Source: an uncultured Eubacteriales bacterium (GTDB lineage Bacteria > Bacillota > Clostridia > Lachnospirales > Lachnospiraceae). Taken from it: a DNA stretch of 48,877 bases. The stretch's first letter is position 1; each line of letters begins with the position of its first letter. The translations under genes and the position numbers were made by a program. Below, piece after piece: positions 25,888-33,674 of this stretch. The DNA lies in contig CADBUJ010000039.1 of NCBI GenBank assembly GCA_902797845.1, positions 1 through 48,877 on the forward strand. The letters are read 5' to 3'. Under the pieces are notes generated by a model. The model was not told where the DNA came from. It saw nothing but the letters and a program-made list of their open reading frames with translations, and did not search any database.

Positions 25888-26762
25888 CAGGGCGGATAAT
25901 AAAGGGTGTGGCCGGATTCTATTATGTTTACGGTCAGGATGGCATCATATATCAATGCCGGGCAAAAGGCATATTCCGCAAAACGGGTATTAAGCCCATG
26001 GTGGGAGATCTGGTCGATTTTGATATAACGGATTCCGAAGATATAGAAGGAAATGTTACACATATCCATACCAGAAAAAACGAGCTTGTAAGACCTGTGG
26101 TATCAAATGTGGATCAGGTCCTTACGGTTTTCGCAGTAAGATCTCCGGAACCTAATCTTAATCTTCTGGACAGCTTTATAGCTGAGATGGAATATCATGA
26201 TGTACCTGTTATCATTTGCTTCAACAAATCCGATATGGCAGAGGATCTCCCGGAGGAACTGAAGGAGATATACAAAGAAAGCGGATGCAGGGTGTTCTGC
26301 ACATGTGCTAAAGAAAACAGAGGTATAGATGATATTAGAGATGCCATAGAAGGGAAAGTCACCGTTCTTGCGGGCCCTTCAGGAGTCGGCAAATCAACCA
26401 TAACAAATCTTCTTTATCCGGACGCTTATATGGAAACGGGAGATCTCAGCAGAAAGCTTCAAAGAGGCAAGAACACCACAAGGCATTCTCAACTTGTAAT
26501 GGTCTCTGAAAACACATATATAATAGATACTCCCGGATTTACATCTTTTTTCCCCGAAGACATACCTTCGGAAGAACTTGACAGATGCTTTTCGGAATTT
26601 ATACCTTTTTTGGGAAGGTGCTATTATTCGGGATGTGCCCATATAAACGAGCCTGACTGCAGAGTTAAAGATGCCGTTGATAATGGGATAATAAACAAAA
26701 ACAGATACGGAAGCTATAAACTTTTATATGAAAAGATAAAAACTTTCGAAAGGGAAAGATAA
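25884..26762 (+). CDS. rsgA: Ribosome small subunit GTPase RsgA
   Basis: RsgA is a circularly permuted GTPase that checks 30S maturation. The 292 residues show an N-terminal OB domain (GRIIKGVAGFYYVYG), CFNKSDM (G4) before the P-loop GPSGVGKST (G1), TRHSQLV, DTPGFTSF (G3), and the zinc motif CYYSGCAHINEPDC. It shares one base with rpe. Confidence 0.95.
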   Translation: MTGRIIKGVAGFYYVYGQDGIIYQCRAKGIFRKTGIKPMVGDLVDFDITDSEDIEGNVTHIHTRKNELVRPVVSNVDQVLTVFAVRSPEPNLNLLDSFIAEMEYHDVPVIICFNKSDMAEDLPEELKEIYKESGCRVFCTCAKENRGIDDIRDAIEGKVTVLAGPSGVGKSTITNLLYPDAYMETGDLSRKLQRGKNTTRHSQLVMVSENTYIIDTPGFTSFFPEDIPSEELDRCFSEFIPFLGRCYYSGCAHINEPDCRVKDAVDNGIINKNRYGSYKLLYEKIKTFERER

Positions 26763-27433
26763 TGAAATTTCTTGCACCGTCGATCTTATCGGCAGATCTG
26801 AGAGTTTTGGGGGAAGAAATAGAAAAGGTAGTTGGGGCAGGGGCGGAATATATCCATTATGATGTGATGGACGGGATATTTGTCCCTAATTTTGCATTCG
26901 GAATTCCTGAGCTGAAAGCTTCCAGAAAAGCTACGGATAAGTGTCTGGATGTTCATCTTATGATACTAAGACCGATGGAATACCTTAAAGCTTTTTATGA
27001 TGCAGGAGCAGATATCGTAACTTTTCATATGGAGGCAGAATCTTCTGTAAAAGAGACTATCGAAGAATTCAAAAAAATAAAGGCGTCCTTCGAAAAACAG
27101 ATTAAAATAGGCCTTGTGCTTAATCCGGGAACAACCGTTGATACCGTAAGACCTTATCTGAATGAGATAGATCAGGTGCTCCTGATGGGCGTTCAGCCGG
27201 GATTCGGAGGTCAGAGCTTTATTCCGGAAGTTTACGAAAAAATATCAGTATTAAGGGATTTACTGGACAGAGAAGGCCTTCCTGTTATGCTGGAAGTTGA
27301 CGGCGGAGTCAACATGGAGAATGCAGGAGAAATAGCCAAAAGAGGAGCAGATCTAATAGTTGCAGGAACGGCAGTTTACAGCGGAAACTGCGTGGACAAC
27401 ACGAAAAAACTTATAGAGATCATCAACAACTGA
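26762..27433 (+). CDS. rpe: Ribulose-phosphate 3-epimerase
   Basis: Rpe interconverts ribulose-5-phosphate and xylulose-5-phosphate. The 223-residue barrel has APSILSADLRVL, HYDVMDGIFVPNFAFG (metal His/Asp), DVHLMI, VTFHMEAE, LMGVQPGFGGQSF and LEVDGGVN. It is the last gene of the def-to-rpe block. Thiamine pyrophosphokinase, which often follows, is absent. Confidence 0.95.
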   Translation: MKFLAPSILSADLRVLGEEIEKVVGAGAEYIHYDVMDGIFVPNFAFGIPELKASRKATDKCLDVHLMILRPMEYLKAFYDAGADIVTFHMEAESSVKETIEEFKKIKASFEKQIKIGLVLNPGTTVDTVRPYLNEIDQVLLMGVQPGFGGQSFIPEVYEKISVLRDLLDREGLPVMLEVDGGVNMENAGEIAKRGADLIVAGTAVYSGNCVDNTKKLIEIINN

Positions 27434-27454
27434 AGTTAAGGGCGAAGCCCATGT

Positions 27455-27474
27455 AACAATAGATATTGTTTTTT
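27455..27474 (+). terminator. Weak AT-rich terminator after rpe
   Basis: AACAATA (27455-27461) can pair with TATTGTT (27464-27470), followed by TTTT. A small GGGC-GAA-GCCC hairpin (27440-27450) lies just before. The stem is weak; the next gene starts 17 bases later. Confidence 0.4.
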
Positions 27475-27491
27475 AACAAAGGAGGAGTTAA

Positions 27492-28433
27492 ATGGCACTT
27501 GTAAAAACAAATATCGACGAAGCCATCGCTCGTGTAGAGGATTGGCAGGGAAAAGAGATCTCTTACGAACCCATTGTAGGAGGGATCACAAATCCAAACT
27601 TTAAAGTTACTGTTGATGGTACCAACTACTTCTTGAAGATACCCGGAGCAGGTACGGATTTTATTGACAGAGACAACTGTCATGCAGCAAACGTTATAGC
27701 ATCGGAAACAGGTGCAGGTCCCGAAGTATGCTACTATTTTCAGGATACGGGAGTAGAGATCTTCCAGTGGCTTGACGGATATCGTCAGGTTACATTCGGT
27801 GATATCTATGACCAGACAATGTTTGAGAATATGATAACAGCCATCGAAGCATACAATAATTCCGGAAAGACCATGCCTCTGGAGCAGTCCGTGTTCGAAC
27901 AGACATGGGAGATGATGGACCGTGCAAAGCAGGGGGATTATCTTCCTCCCTGGCATGACAGAGCAGAATACATCGTTAAGAAGACAGAGGAAGCTTTCGA
28001 TGTTTACGGAAAGGTGCTTAAACCCTGCCATAATGATTACTGGACCAACAATATGATGGCAGACGAAAACGGCAAGATAAAGATAATCGATTTCGAATAT
28101 GCATCAATGAATGACCCTACATATGATCTTGCCATACTTTCCACCAGCAATTATCTGACAGAAGCTATGGATGAATACATGGTAAAGGTGTATAACCACG
28201 GCGAATTCGACGACATGATGTTTGCAAGAACAAAGCTGATGGAGATAACAGGCGATATCAAGTGGAGTTATTGGGCGCTGCAGCAGTATCTTTTCTCAGA
28301 TGTTGATTTTGATTACATGGAATGGTACGGCACCAACTGCGCAAGACCCATGGCTAAATGGCAGGATCCCAGATTTGATTTCTGGCTTAATAAGCTTATG
28401 GGAAGACCTATATTCAAGAAAGGTACTATTTGA
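27492..28433 (+). CDS. Choline/ethanolamine kinase-family phosphotransferase
   Basis: The 313 residues have the APH/choline-kinase fold: an N-lobe with VGGITNPNFKVTVDGTNYFLKIPG, the catalytic loop PCHNDYWTNNMM (about 178-189) and the metal-binding IIDFEYAS. The likely reaction is ATP-dependent phosphorylation of a small alcohol such as choline, ethanolamine or a related amine. No cytidylyltransferase or transporter partner lies nearby, so the substrate is open. AAAGGAGGAG precedes the ATG ideally. Its codon choice (aac, atc, ttc, cgt rather than the agg/ata/aag of neighbours) suggests high expression. Confidence 0.78.
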   Translation: MALVKTNIDEAIARVEDWQGKEISYEPIVGGITNPNFKVTVDGTNYFLKIPGAGTDFIDRDNCHAANVIASETGAGPEVCYYFQDTGVEIFQWLDGYRQVTFGDIYDQTMFENMITAIEAYNNSGKTMPLEQSVFEQTWEMMDRAKQGDYLPPWHDRAEYIVKKTEEAFDVYGKVLKPCHNDYWTNNMMADENGKIKIIDFEYASMNDPTYDLAILSTSNYLTEAMDEYMVKVYNHGEFDDMMFARTKLMEITGDIKWSYWALQQYLFSDVDFDYMEWYGTNCARPMAKWQDPRFDFWLNKLMGRPIFKKGTI

Positions 28434-28452
28434 TCTGCAATAAAAAGTAAAA

Positions 28453-28482
28453 GGAAGTCCGGAAATTCCGGGCTTCCTTTTT
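28453..28482 (+). terminator. Terminator after the choline-kinase-like gene
   Basis: GGAAGTCCGGAA (28453-28464) pairs with TTCCGGGCTTCC (28466-28477) through one G-T pair; TTTTT follows. Confidence 0.9.
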
Positions 28483-28543
28483 ATTCTTAAATACATAGAT
28501 AATACGGTTTTATATTTACAACATCACAAAAAAGGCACAAAAA

Positions 28544-28614
28544 AGCGGATAACGGGAATCGAACCCGCCTATCCAGCTTGGGAAGCTGGTGTTCTACCAA
28601 TGAACTATATCCGC
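28544..28614 (-). tRNA. tRNA-Gly (anticodon CCC)
   Basis: On the minus strand the 71 bases fold as a cloverleaf: acceptor GCGGATA with TATCCGC, D-arm GTTC-ATTGGTA-GAAC, anticodon stem CCAGC/GCTGG with loop TTCCCAA (anticodon CCC), and a T-arm containing GTTCGATTC. The discriminator base is U, as expected for glycine. The 3' CCA is not encoded; T-rich sequence follows and may end the transcript. Confidence 0.95.
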
Positions 28615-28622
28615 ATGGTGTT

Positions 28623-28651
28623 ATTATAACAGCTTTTATTCTTCCGGTAAA
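28623..28651 (-). promoter_or_regulatory. Promoter of tRNA-Gly
   Basis: On the minus strand TTTACC (28651 to 28646), 17 bases, TATAAT (28628 to 28623) with an extended TG. It ends 8 bases before the tRNA, so transcription should start at or next to the mature 5' end. The -35 and spacer lie within the last codons of the arsR gene. Confidence 0.7.
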
Positions 28652-29016
28652 TCAGATGGACAAGATATTTTCCCCACGGTTTCGATGGATTTATGAAGAG
28701 AGTGCACCAGTTCCGTGTCGGCTGCTTTATAGTACACTTCTTTTCCAACGCGTCTTGATACGATAAGTCCCGCCTCTTTAAGTACTTTAAGATGATGGGA
28801 AACGGCAGGGCTTGACATGCCTACAGCTGCGGAAATGTTAATAACGCATTCTTCAACATGGTTAAGGAACCAGAAGATGCGTAAACGGCTGGGATCTCCC
28901 AGCTGCTTCAGAGCACCTGAAACAGCAGAGATGACATTATTTTCCGGTATAAGACCGGCTATATAATCTTCGTTATTACCGTGATGATGGGGCAGTACTA
29001 TCTTCTTTTCAGCCAT
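28636..29016 (-). CDS. ArsR/SmtB-family metal-responsive repressor
   Basis: The 126 residues form a winged helix: LKQLGDPSRLRIFWFLNHVEECVINISAAVGMSSPAVSHHLKVLKEAGLIVSRRVGKEVYYKAADTELVHSLHKSIE. VEECVINIS keeps a metal-site-like Cys, the N-terminus carries a HHHGNNED cluster, and the alpha-5 helix has an Asp-x9-His pair (DTELVHSLH) like the zinc site of SmtB/CzrA. It is divergent from the HMA protein and P-type ATPase, so a Zn/Cd/Co-responsive repressor of that pair is likely. Its promoter overlaps operator 1, which implies autoregulation. Confidence 0.88.
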   Translation of the reverse strand: MAEKKIVLPHHHGNNEDYIAGLIPENNVISAVSGALKQLGDPSRLRIFWFLNHVEECVINISAAVGMSSPAVSHHLKVLKEAGLIVSRRVGKEVYYKAADTELVHSLHKSIETVGKISCPSDLPEE

Positions 29017-29045
29017 TTTGCACCTCTCTTTGGATCGTAACGATA

Positions 29046-29074
29046 ATTATACTTTTTAACTAAAATGATTTCAA
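29046..29074 (-). promoter_or_regulatory. Promoter of the arsR-type gene
   Basis: On the minus strand TTGAAA (29074 to 29069), exactly 17 bases, TATAAT (29051 to 29046). Three bases of the -35 lie inside the palindromic operator 29072-29093. Confidence 0.85.
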
Positions 29075-29093
29075 TTAAATAATTATTTAATTG
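29072..29093. promoter_or_regulatory. Operator 1 of the metal-efflux locus
   Basis: A perfect 22-bp palindrome with half-site CAATTAAATAA. It overlaps the -35 of the arsR-type gene and ends 3 bases before the -35 of the efflux genes. It matches the second site (29134-29155) at 18 of 22 bases. Taken to be the binding site of the ArsR-family repressor. Confidence 0.75.
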
Positions 29094-29096
29094 TCC

Positions 29097-29125
29097 TTGA
29101 CATATAATGGCTGCAGGGATACCAT
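29097..29125 (+). promoter_or_regulatory. Promoter of the HMA / P-type ATPase genes
   Basis: A consensus TTGACA (29097-29102), 17 bases, TACCAT (29120-29125). It lies between the two operator copies, so bound repressor could block both polymerase entry and escape. Confidence 0.7.
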
Positions 29126-29133
29126 ATAGATAA

Positions 29134-29155
29134 CAATTAAACGATTGTTTAATCG
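29134..29155. promoter_or_regulatory. Operator 2 of the metal-efflux locus
   Basis: A second copy of the palindrome: ATTAAAC (29136-29142) and GTTTAAT (29147-29153) around GATT. It lies at the predicted transcription start of the efflux genes. Confidence 0.7.
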
Positions 29156-29182
29156 TATATGTATTCAGTCGGGGGTGTCATG

Positions 29183-29401
29183 ATGAAAAAAAATTATAAG
29201 ATCGATGTAGACTGCGCCAACTGCGCCAACAAAATGGAGGATGCAGCAAAGAAAACACCCGGAGTAAAGGACGCATCAGTAAATTATATGATGCTTAAGA
29301 TGAAGGTGGAGTTTGAAGATGAGGCCGACGCGGAAGCGGTTATGGCAGAAGTTCTTAAAAACTGCAAAAAGGTAGAATCTGACTGTAATATCTATTTTTA
29401 A
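29183..29401 (+). CDS. Free-standing heavy-metal-associated (HMA) domain protein
   Basis: The protein has about 72 residues: MKKNYKIDVDCANCANKMEDAAKKTPGVKDASVNYMMLKMKVEF. The Cys pair in DCANC binds a soft metal; a preceding Asp is typical of Zn/Cd domains, while copper chaperones usually have Met at the -2 site. The ATG at 29183 sits 7 bases after GGGGG (29171-29175); an ATG at 29159 would add 8 residues but lacks a ribosome site. The following ATPase has no N-terminal HMA domain, so this protein probably supplies it in trans. Confidence 0.85.
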   Translation: MKKNYKIDVDCANCANKMEDAAKKTPGVKDASVNYMMLKMKVEFEDEADAEAVMAEVLKNCKKVESDCNIYF

Positions 29402-29413
29402 CGGGAGGTTTTT

Positions 29414-31303
29414 ATGAACTCCAGGCAAAAACTAACGCTTATCAGGATCCTTATCTCATGCGCCTTGCTGGCAGGGATCCATTTTATTCCGGTAAACGGC
29501 GTCATAAAGGCCCTTCTATACCTTGTTCCGTATCTTATCATAGGATACGATATCCTTTTTAAAGCATTTAAGGGTATAAGGAATCTGAAAGCCCTTGACG
29601 AGTGCTTTTTAATGGCAGTAGCCACCATAGGTGCATTTATCCTGGGGCTGTACAGCGGTGAAGGGTATGAGGAAGCCGTGGCAGTTATGATCTTTTATCA
29701 GACAGGAGAGCTTTTTGAAAGCTACGCAGTGGGAAAGAGCAGAGCCAGTATTTCCGACTTGATGGAGATTTGTCCAGATCATGCCAATATTATGGGCCCC
29801 GAAGGAAGCCTCATCAGAAAAGATCCGGAAGATATAGAGACAGGAACAGTTATATATATAGAACCGGGCGAAAGGGTGCCCATAGACGGCATCATAGAAG
29901 AAGGAAAAACAGCATTTGATCTTTCGCCCCTTACAGGAGAATCTGTTCCCGTATCTGCAGGGCCGGGAGACGAGGCCGTAAGCGGCTCTATCAACCTTAA
30001 AGGCCTGATCGCAGTAAGGACAACGAAGGACTTCTCCGAATCAACTGCATCAAAGATATTGGAACTTATAGAAGATGCGGGATCAAGGAAATCAAGGTCG
30101 GAAAAATTTATCTCGAAATTTGCCAGGATATATACACCTGCAGTAGTTCTGGCAGCCCTTGCTGTTGGCATCATACCTCCTTTGGTAAGCATAATATTCG
30201 GAAATGGGGCAGAATGGAGCATTTGGATATACAGAGCATTGACATTTCTGGTAATCAGCTGTCCATGTGCTCTGGTAATAAGCATACCCTTAAGCTTCTT
30301 TGCGGGACTCGGAGGAGCAGGGAGATCAGGAATACTTGTAAAAGGCTCCAATTATCTGGAGACACTTTCCAAGGTTGATACGATAGCACTTGATAAGACA
30401 GGAACATTAACAAAGGGCGTATTTGATGTTACTGCAATACATCCTTCGGATATGGATGAAGATACATTACTGCATCTGGCTGCCCACTGTGAAAGGTATT
30501 CAAGCCATCCTATAGGAGAATCCCTTAAAAGAGCATATGAAAACGAGAATGACGGCTGCAGTGTTACGGATGTGGAGGAAATATCAGGTAAAGGCGTAAG
30601 GGCCTCTATCAATGGTATGGATGTACTTGCAGGCAACGAAAAGCTTATGGATGCTTACGGCATAGAATATAAGGAATGCCACTTAAAAGGGACTACTGTA
30701 CATGTGGCAGTAAACGGTAAATATGCAGGGCATATCCTTATTTCAGACATCATAAAGGAAAATGCAAAGAGCGCCATAGAAGACATGAGAAGAAAGGGAG
30801 CAAAAAAGATCGTTCTTCTTACGGGAGATAACGAGTATGCCGCAAATGATGTAGGAAGTGTGCTCGGGATAGATAAAGTGTACTGGGGTCTTATGCCGGA
30901 TGAAAAACTTCATGTAATGGAAGAGCTTATTAAGAGCAGCTCTTCATCAGACAAGAAGGTGGCTTACGCAGGCGATGGCATAAATGATGCTCCTGTCCTT
31001 ACTCTTTCCGACGTAGGTATAGCCATGGGTGCCATGGGATCTGACGCAGCCATCGAAGCGGCAGATGTTGTGATCATGGATGATGATCCGGGTAAGATAT
31101 CAAAGGCTATGGCCGTGGCAAAGAAATGCATGAGGATCGTTAAGGAGAATATAGTATTTGCCATAGGTGTAAAGCTTATATGCCTTATCCTTAGCGCATT
31201 CGGTATGACAGGCATGTGGATGGCAATTTTCGCAGATGTCGGCGTAATGATACTTGCAGTGCTTAATTCCATCAGATGTATGTTTGTCAGCAGTAATATT
31301 TGA
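29414..31303 (+). CDS. P1B-type heavy-metal efflux ATPase (Zn/Cd/Co type)
   Basis: The 629 residues form a membrane pump. N-terminal membrane helices start directly at residue 8, with no HMA domain. Motifs are LTGESVP (actuator), SCPCALVISIPLSFF (metal-site CPC helix, Zn/Cd-like), DKTGTLTKG (phosphorylated Asp), SHPIGE (HP locus), LTGDN and AYAGDGINDAPVL. The last helices contain an Asp (FADVGVM), which is also seen in Zn/Cd pumps. It follows the HMA gene by 12 bases with GGGAGG as ribosome site. ArsR-type regulation and the CPC helix favour zinc/cadmium over copper; this is an inference. Confidence 0.9.
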   Translation: MNSRQKLTLIRILISCALLAGIHFIPVNGVIKALLYLVPYLIIGYDILFKAFKGIRNLKALDECFLMAVATIGAFILGLYSGEGYEEAVAVMIFYQTGELFESYAVGKSRASISDLMEICPDHANIMGPEGSLIRKDPEDIETGTVIYIEPGERVPIDGIIEEGKTAFDLSPLTGESVPVSAGPGDEAVSGSINLKGLIAVRTTKDFSESTASKILELIEDAGSRKSRSEKFISKFARIYTPAVVLAALAVGIIPPLVSIIFGNGAEWSIWIYRALTFLVISCPCALVISIPLSFFAGLGGAGRSGILVKGSNYLETLSKVDTIALDKTGTLTKGVFDVTAIHPSDMDEDTLLHLAAHCERYSSHPIGESLKRAYENENDGCSVTDVEEISGKGVRASINGMDVLAGNEKLMDAYGIEYKECHLKGTTVHVAVNGKYAGHILISDIIKENAKSAIEDMRRKGAKKIVLLTGDNEYAANDVGSVLGIDKVYWGLMPDEKLHVMEELIKSSSSSDKKVAYAGDGINDAPVLTLSDVGIAMGAMGSDAAIEAADVVIMDDDPGKISKAMAVAKKCMRIVKENIVFAIGVKLICLILSAFGMTGMWMAIFADVGVMILAVLNSIRCMFVSSNI

Positions 31304-31336
31304 TCACTATATATAATATGCATAGATAAATGTATA

Positions 31337-31345
31337 TGTTATAAT
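31337..31345 (+). promoter_or_regulatory. Extended -10 promoter of gldA
   Basis: TGTTATAAT gives a perfect -10 (31340-31345) with an extended TG; the -35 is poor (TATGCA at 31317-31322). About 38 bases before the gldA start. Confidence 0.55.
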
Positions 31346-31383
31346 GAAACACAATCAGTCTAAAGCATGTGGAGGAAGAAAAA

Positions 31384-32508
31384 ATGAGCAACGAACAAAC
31401 AAAGATTTTCAGATCTCCCTCGAAGTATATTCAGGGAACGGATATTCTTAAAGATCTTCCGGATTATATATCTGATCTCGGCAAAAAACTGCTTCTTCTT
31501 GTGGACCCCGGCATTGCCGATATTTTAAGTCCTCAGCTTGATGCATTAAAGGCCAGAGAGGATTATTCCACAGAAGTGGTTATATTCTCCGGAGAGTGTA
31601 CAATGCCCGAGATCGACAGAGTCGGAGCAGTATGTAAAGAAAAAGGCATCGATGTTATTGCAGGCGTAGGCGGAGGAAAGGTTATAGATACTGCAAAGGC
31701 TGTATCACATTTCAACGATCTTGCCATTATTACGGTTCCTACTATCGCAGCATCAGATGCTCCCTGCTCGGCACTTTCCATCATATATCATGATGACGGA
31801 TCTCTGGATCAGCTCCTTTGGCTTAAAGCAAATCCTGATCTTGTGCTTGTGGATCTTCAGGTTGTCGCAAATGCTCCCGCAAGATTCCTGGCAGCAGGTA
31901 TAGGTGATGCAATGGCAACTTATTTCGAAATGAAAGAATGCTATGCCAAGGATGCTGATAATTTTACGGGAGGCAGGATCACACTTGCTGCCAAAGCTAT
32001 TGCAGAGCAGTGCTATAAGACCATAATCGAAAAAGGATATAATGCTTATCTTGCAAACAAGAATCATGTCATTACAAGAGACTTTGAGGATGTAGTGGAA
32101 GCAAATATCATTCTTTCCGGTATAGGCTTCGAGAGCGGTGGTATATGTGCTGCTCATCCTATCAATAACGGAGTAAACGAGCTTCCTCAGACTCATAAGC
32201 ATATGCATGGCGAAAAGGTTGCCTTCTCACTTATCGGCCAGTTCGTTCTGGCTCAGGAGCCCAAGGAAACCGTGGATGCAGTTCTTGAACTCTTCTATAA
32301 GGTTGGACTTCCCATAACTCTGGAGGATCTTGATATCGTAGACATCAAGAAGGAAGAACTGGATCTTATTGCAACTATCGCAAACGGAGATCCCTGCACG
32401 CATAATCTTCCTCTCCGCGTGGATGAGGGCAGGATCATCGGCGCTGTTATCACGGCAGACGCCATGGGCAGAGAATTTAAAGAGAAAATGTCGAAGTGCA
32501 ATTGCTAA
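31384..32508 (+). CDS. gldA: Glycerol dehydrogenase (iron-type family)
   Basis: GldA oxidises glycerol to dihydroxyacetone with NAD, or reduces small ketones or aldehydes in reverse. The 374 residues show the NAD-binding GVGGGKVIDTAKAV, PTIAASDAPCSALSIIY, and three metal ligands in GIGDAMATYFE (Asp), AAHPINNG (His) and KHMHGEKVAF (His). ATG 31384 follows GGAGGAA (31371-31377); a GTG at 31369 overlaps that site and is rejected. The Cys-rich end CNC is unusual. No dihydroxyacetone kinase is nearby. Confidence 0.92.
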   Translation: MSNEQTKIFRSPSKYIQGTDILKDLPDYISDLGKKLLLLVDPGIADILSPQLDALKAREDYSTEVVIFSGECTMPEIDRVGAVCKEKGIDVIAGVGGGKVIDTAKAVSHFNDLAIITVPTIAASDAPCSALSIIYHDDGSLDQLLWLKANPDLVLVDLQVVANAPARFLAAGIGDAMATYFEMKECYAKDADNFTGGRITLAAKAIAEQCYKTIIEKGYNAYLANKNHVITRDFEDVVEANIILSGIGFESGGICAAHPINNGVNELPQTHKHMHGEKVAFSLIGQFVLAQEPKETVDAVLELFYKVGLPITLEDLDIVDIKKEELDLIATIANGDPCTHNLPLRVDEGRIIGAVITADAMGREFKEKMSKCNC

Positions 32509-32525
32509 CATATAAAGCTTGAATC

Positions 32526-32563
32526 ATGAAAAGCCTTCCTTGCTCAAAAGGGAGGCTTTTCAT
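32526..32563 (+). terminator. Terminator after gldA
   Basis: A 16-base stem, ATGAAAAGCCTTCCTT (32526-32541) with AAGGGAGGCTTTTCAT (32548-32563), one G-T pair; the A and T runs are inside the stem base, as in bidirectional terminators. Confidence 0.8.
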
Positions 32564-32632
32564 TTAGCATTGATTCCAATATGCATTGATAACAGGTATA
32601 ACTTGAATCCAATAATAATTAAGGGGAAAGAT

Positions 32633-33631
32633 ATGATCATAAAAGAAGACTTGATACTTACAAAGGAATGGGACAAAACATTTCCCAAGAGCGAAAAGAC
32701 AGAACATAAAAAGGTGACATTTGTAAACCGCTACGGCATTACCCTGGCAGGAGATCTCTACACTCCCAAAAATATTTCAGGGAAGCTACCTGCAGTTGCA
32801 GTATGCGGTCCATTTGGAGCAGTCAAGGAGCAGTGCTCGGGATTATATGCTCAGAAAATGGCTGAAATGGGATTTGTTGCTCTTGCCTTTGACCCTTCCT
32901 TCACAGGAGAGAGCGGCGGAAATGTGCGGTATATGGCGTCGCCGGATATAAACACAGAGGACTTTATGGCTGCAGTTGATTATCTGTCATTATATGACGA
33001 AGCAGATCCCGATCATATCGGAATTATAGGCATATGCGGATGGGGCGGCATGGCCATAAATGCGGCAGCTCTCGATACAAGGGTAAAGGCCACAGTCTCC
33101 TCCACCATGTATGATATGACAAGGGTAAATGCAAAGGGCTATTTCGATTCGGAAGACAGCGAGGAGGCACGCTACGAGCATAAAAAGGCCATGTGCGAAC
33201 AAAGGCTTAAAGATATTTCTGCCGGAGAATATGCACTGGGCGGAGGTGTTGTTGATCCCCTCCCCGAAGATGCTCCGTTTTTCGTTAAGGATTATTACGA
33301 TTATTACAAGACAGAAAGAGGATATCATCACAGGTCCCTTAATTCCAACGGCGGATGGAATGTAACAGGCTGCGAATCATTTATCAATCAGCCCATACTC
33401 ATGTACAGCAACGAGATAAGGAGTGCCGTTCTTCTTATACACGGGGAAGATGCCCATTCCTGTTATTTCAGCAAAGATGCCTATGCTGACATGATTAAAG
33501 ACAGTAAATATGCGGATAATAAGGAACTTCTGATAATACCCGGCGCCGTTCATACGGATCTTTATGACGGTGGCGGAAAGGACGCTATTCCTTTTGATAA
33601 AATATGCAGCTTTTTTAAGGAAAATCTTTGA
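32633..33631 (+). CDS. Alpha/beta hydrolase (YcjY-like)
   Basis: The 332 residues match the large YcjY-like hydrolase family: VTFVNRYGITLAGDLYTPKN, AVCGPFGAVKEQCSGLYAQKMAEMGFVALAFDPSFTGESGG, GICGWGGMAINAAALD, STMYDMTRV, YKTERGYHHRSLNS, VLLIHGEDAHS and PGAVHTDLYD (His). The nucleophile elbow reads GICGWGG: the usual Ser is Trp and a Cys lies two residues before, so the mechanism is uncertain. I chose ATG 32633 with AGGGGAAAG before it; the open frame extends upstream through the gldA terminator. It is 43 bases from the lipoprotein gene; relatives often occur beside aldo/keto reductases and cyclophilin-like proteins. Confidence 0.8.
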   Translation: MIIKEDLILTKEWDKTFPKSEKTEHKKVTFVNRYGITLAGDLYTPKNISGKLPAVAVCGPFGAVKEQCSGLYAQKMAEMGFVALAFDPSFTGESGGNVRYMASPDINTEDFMAAVDYLSLYDEADPDHIGIIGICGWGGMAINAAALDTRVKATVSSTMYDMTRVNAKGYFDSEDSEEARYEHKKAMCEQRLKDISAGEYALGGGVVDPLPEDAPFFVKDYYDYYKTERGYHHRSLNSNGGWNVTGCESFINQPILMYSNEIRSAVLLIHGEDAHSCYFSKDAYADMIKDSKYADNKELLIIPGAVHTDLYDGGGKDAIPFDKICSFFKENL

Positions 33632-33674
33632 TGCCGTCTGTAGACAGAAGGGCCCTTTTTATACGGTGACATTT

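Noticed and set aside
31369..31383. GTG start for glycerol dehydrogenase
   Set aside because: It overlaps the GGAGGAA ribosome site that correctly serves the ATG at 31384.
32519..32632. N-terminal extension of the alpha/beta hydrolase
   Set aside because: It would be translated through the gldA terminator hairpin and the residues do not resemble the family; the ATG at 32633 has a good ribosome site.
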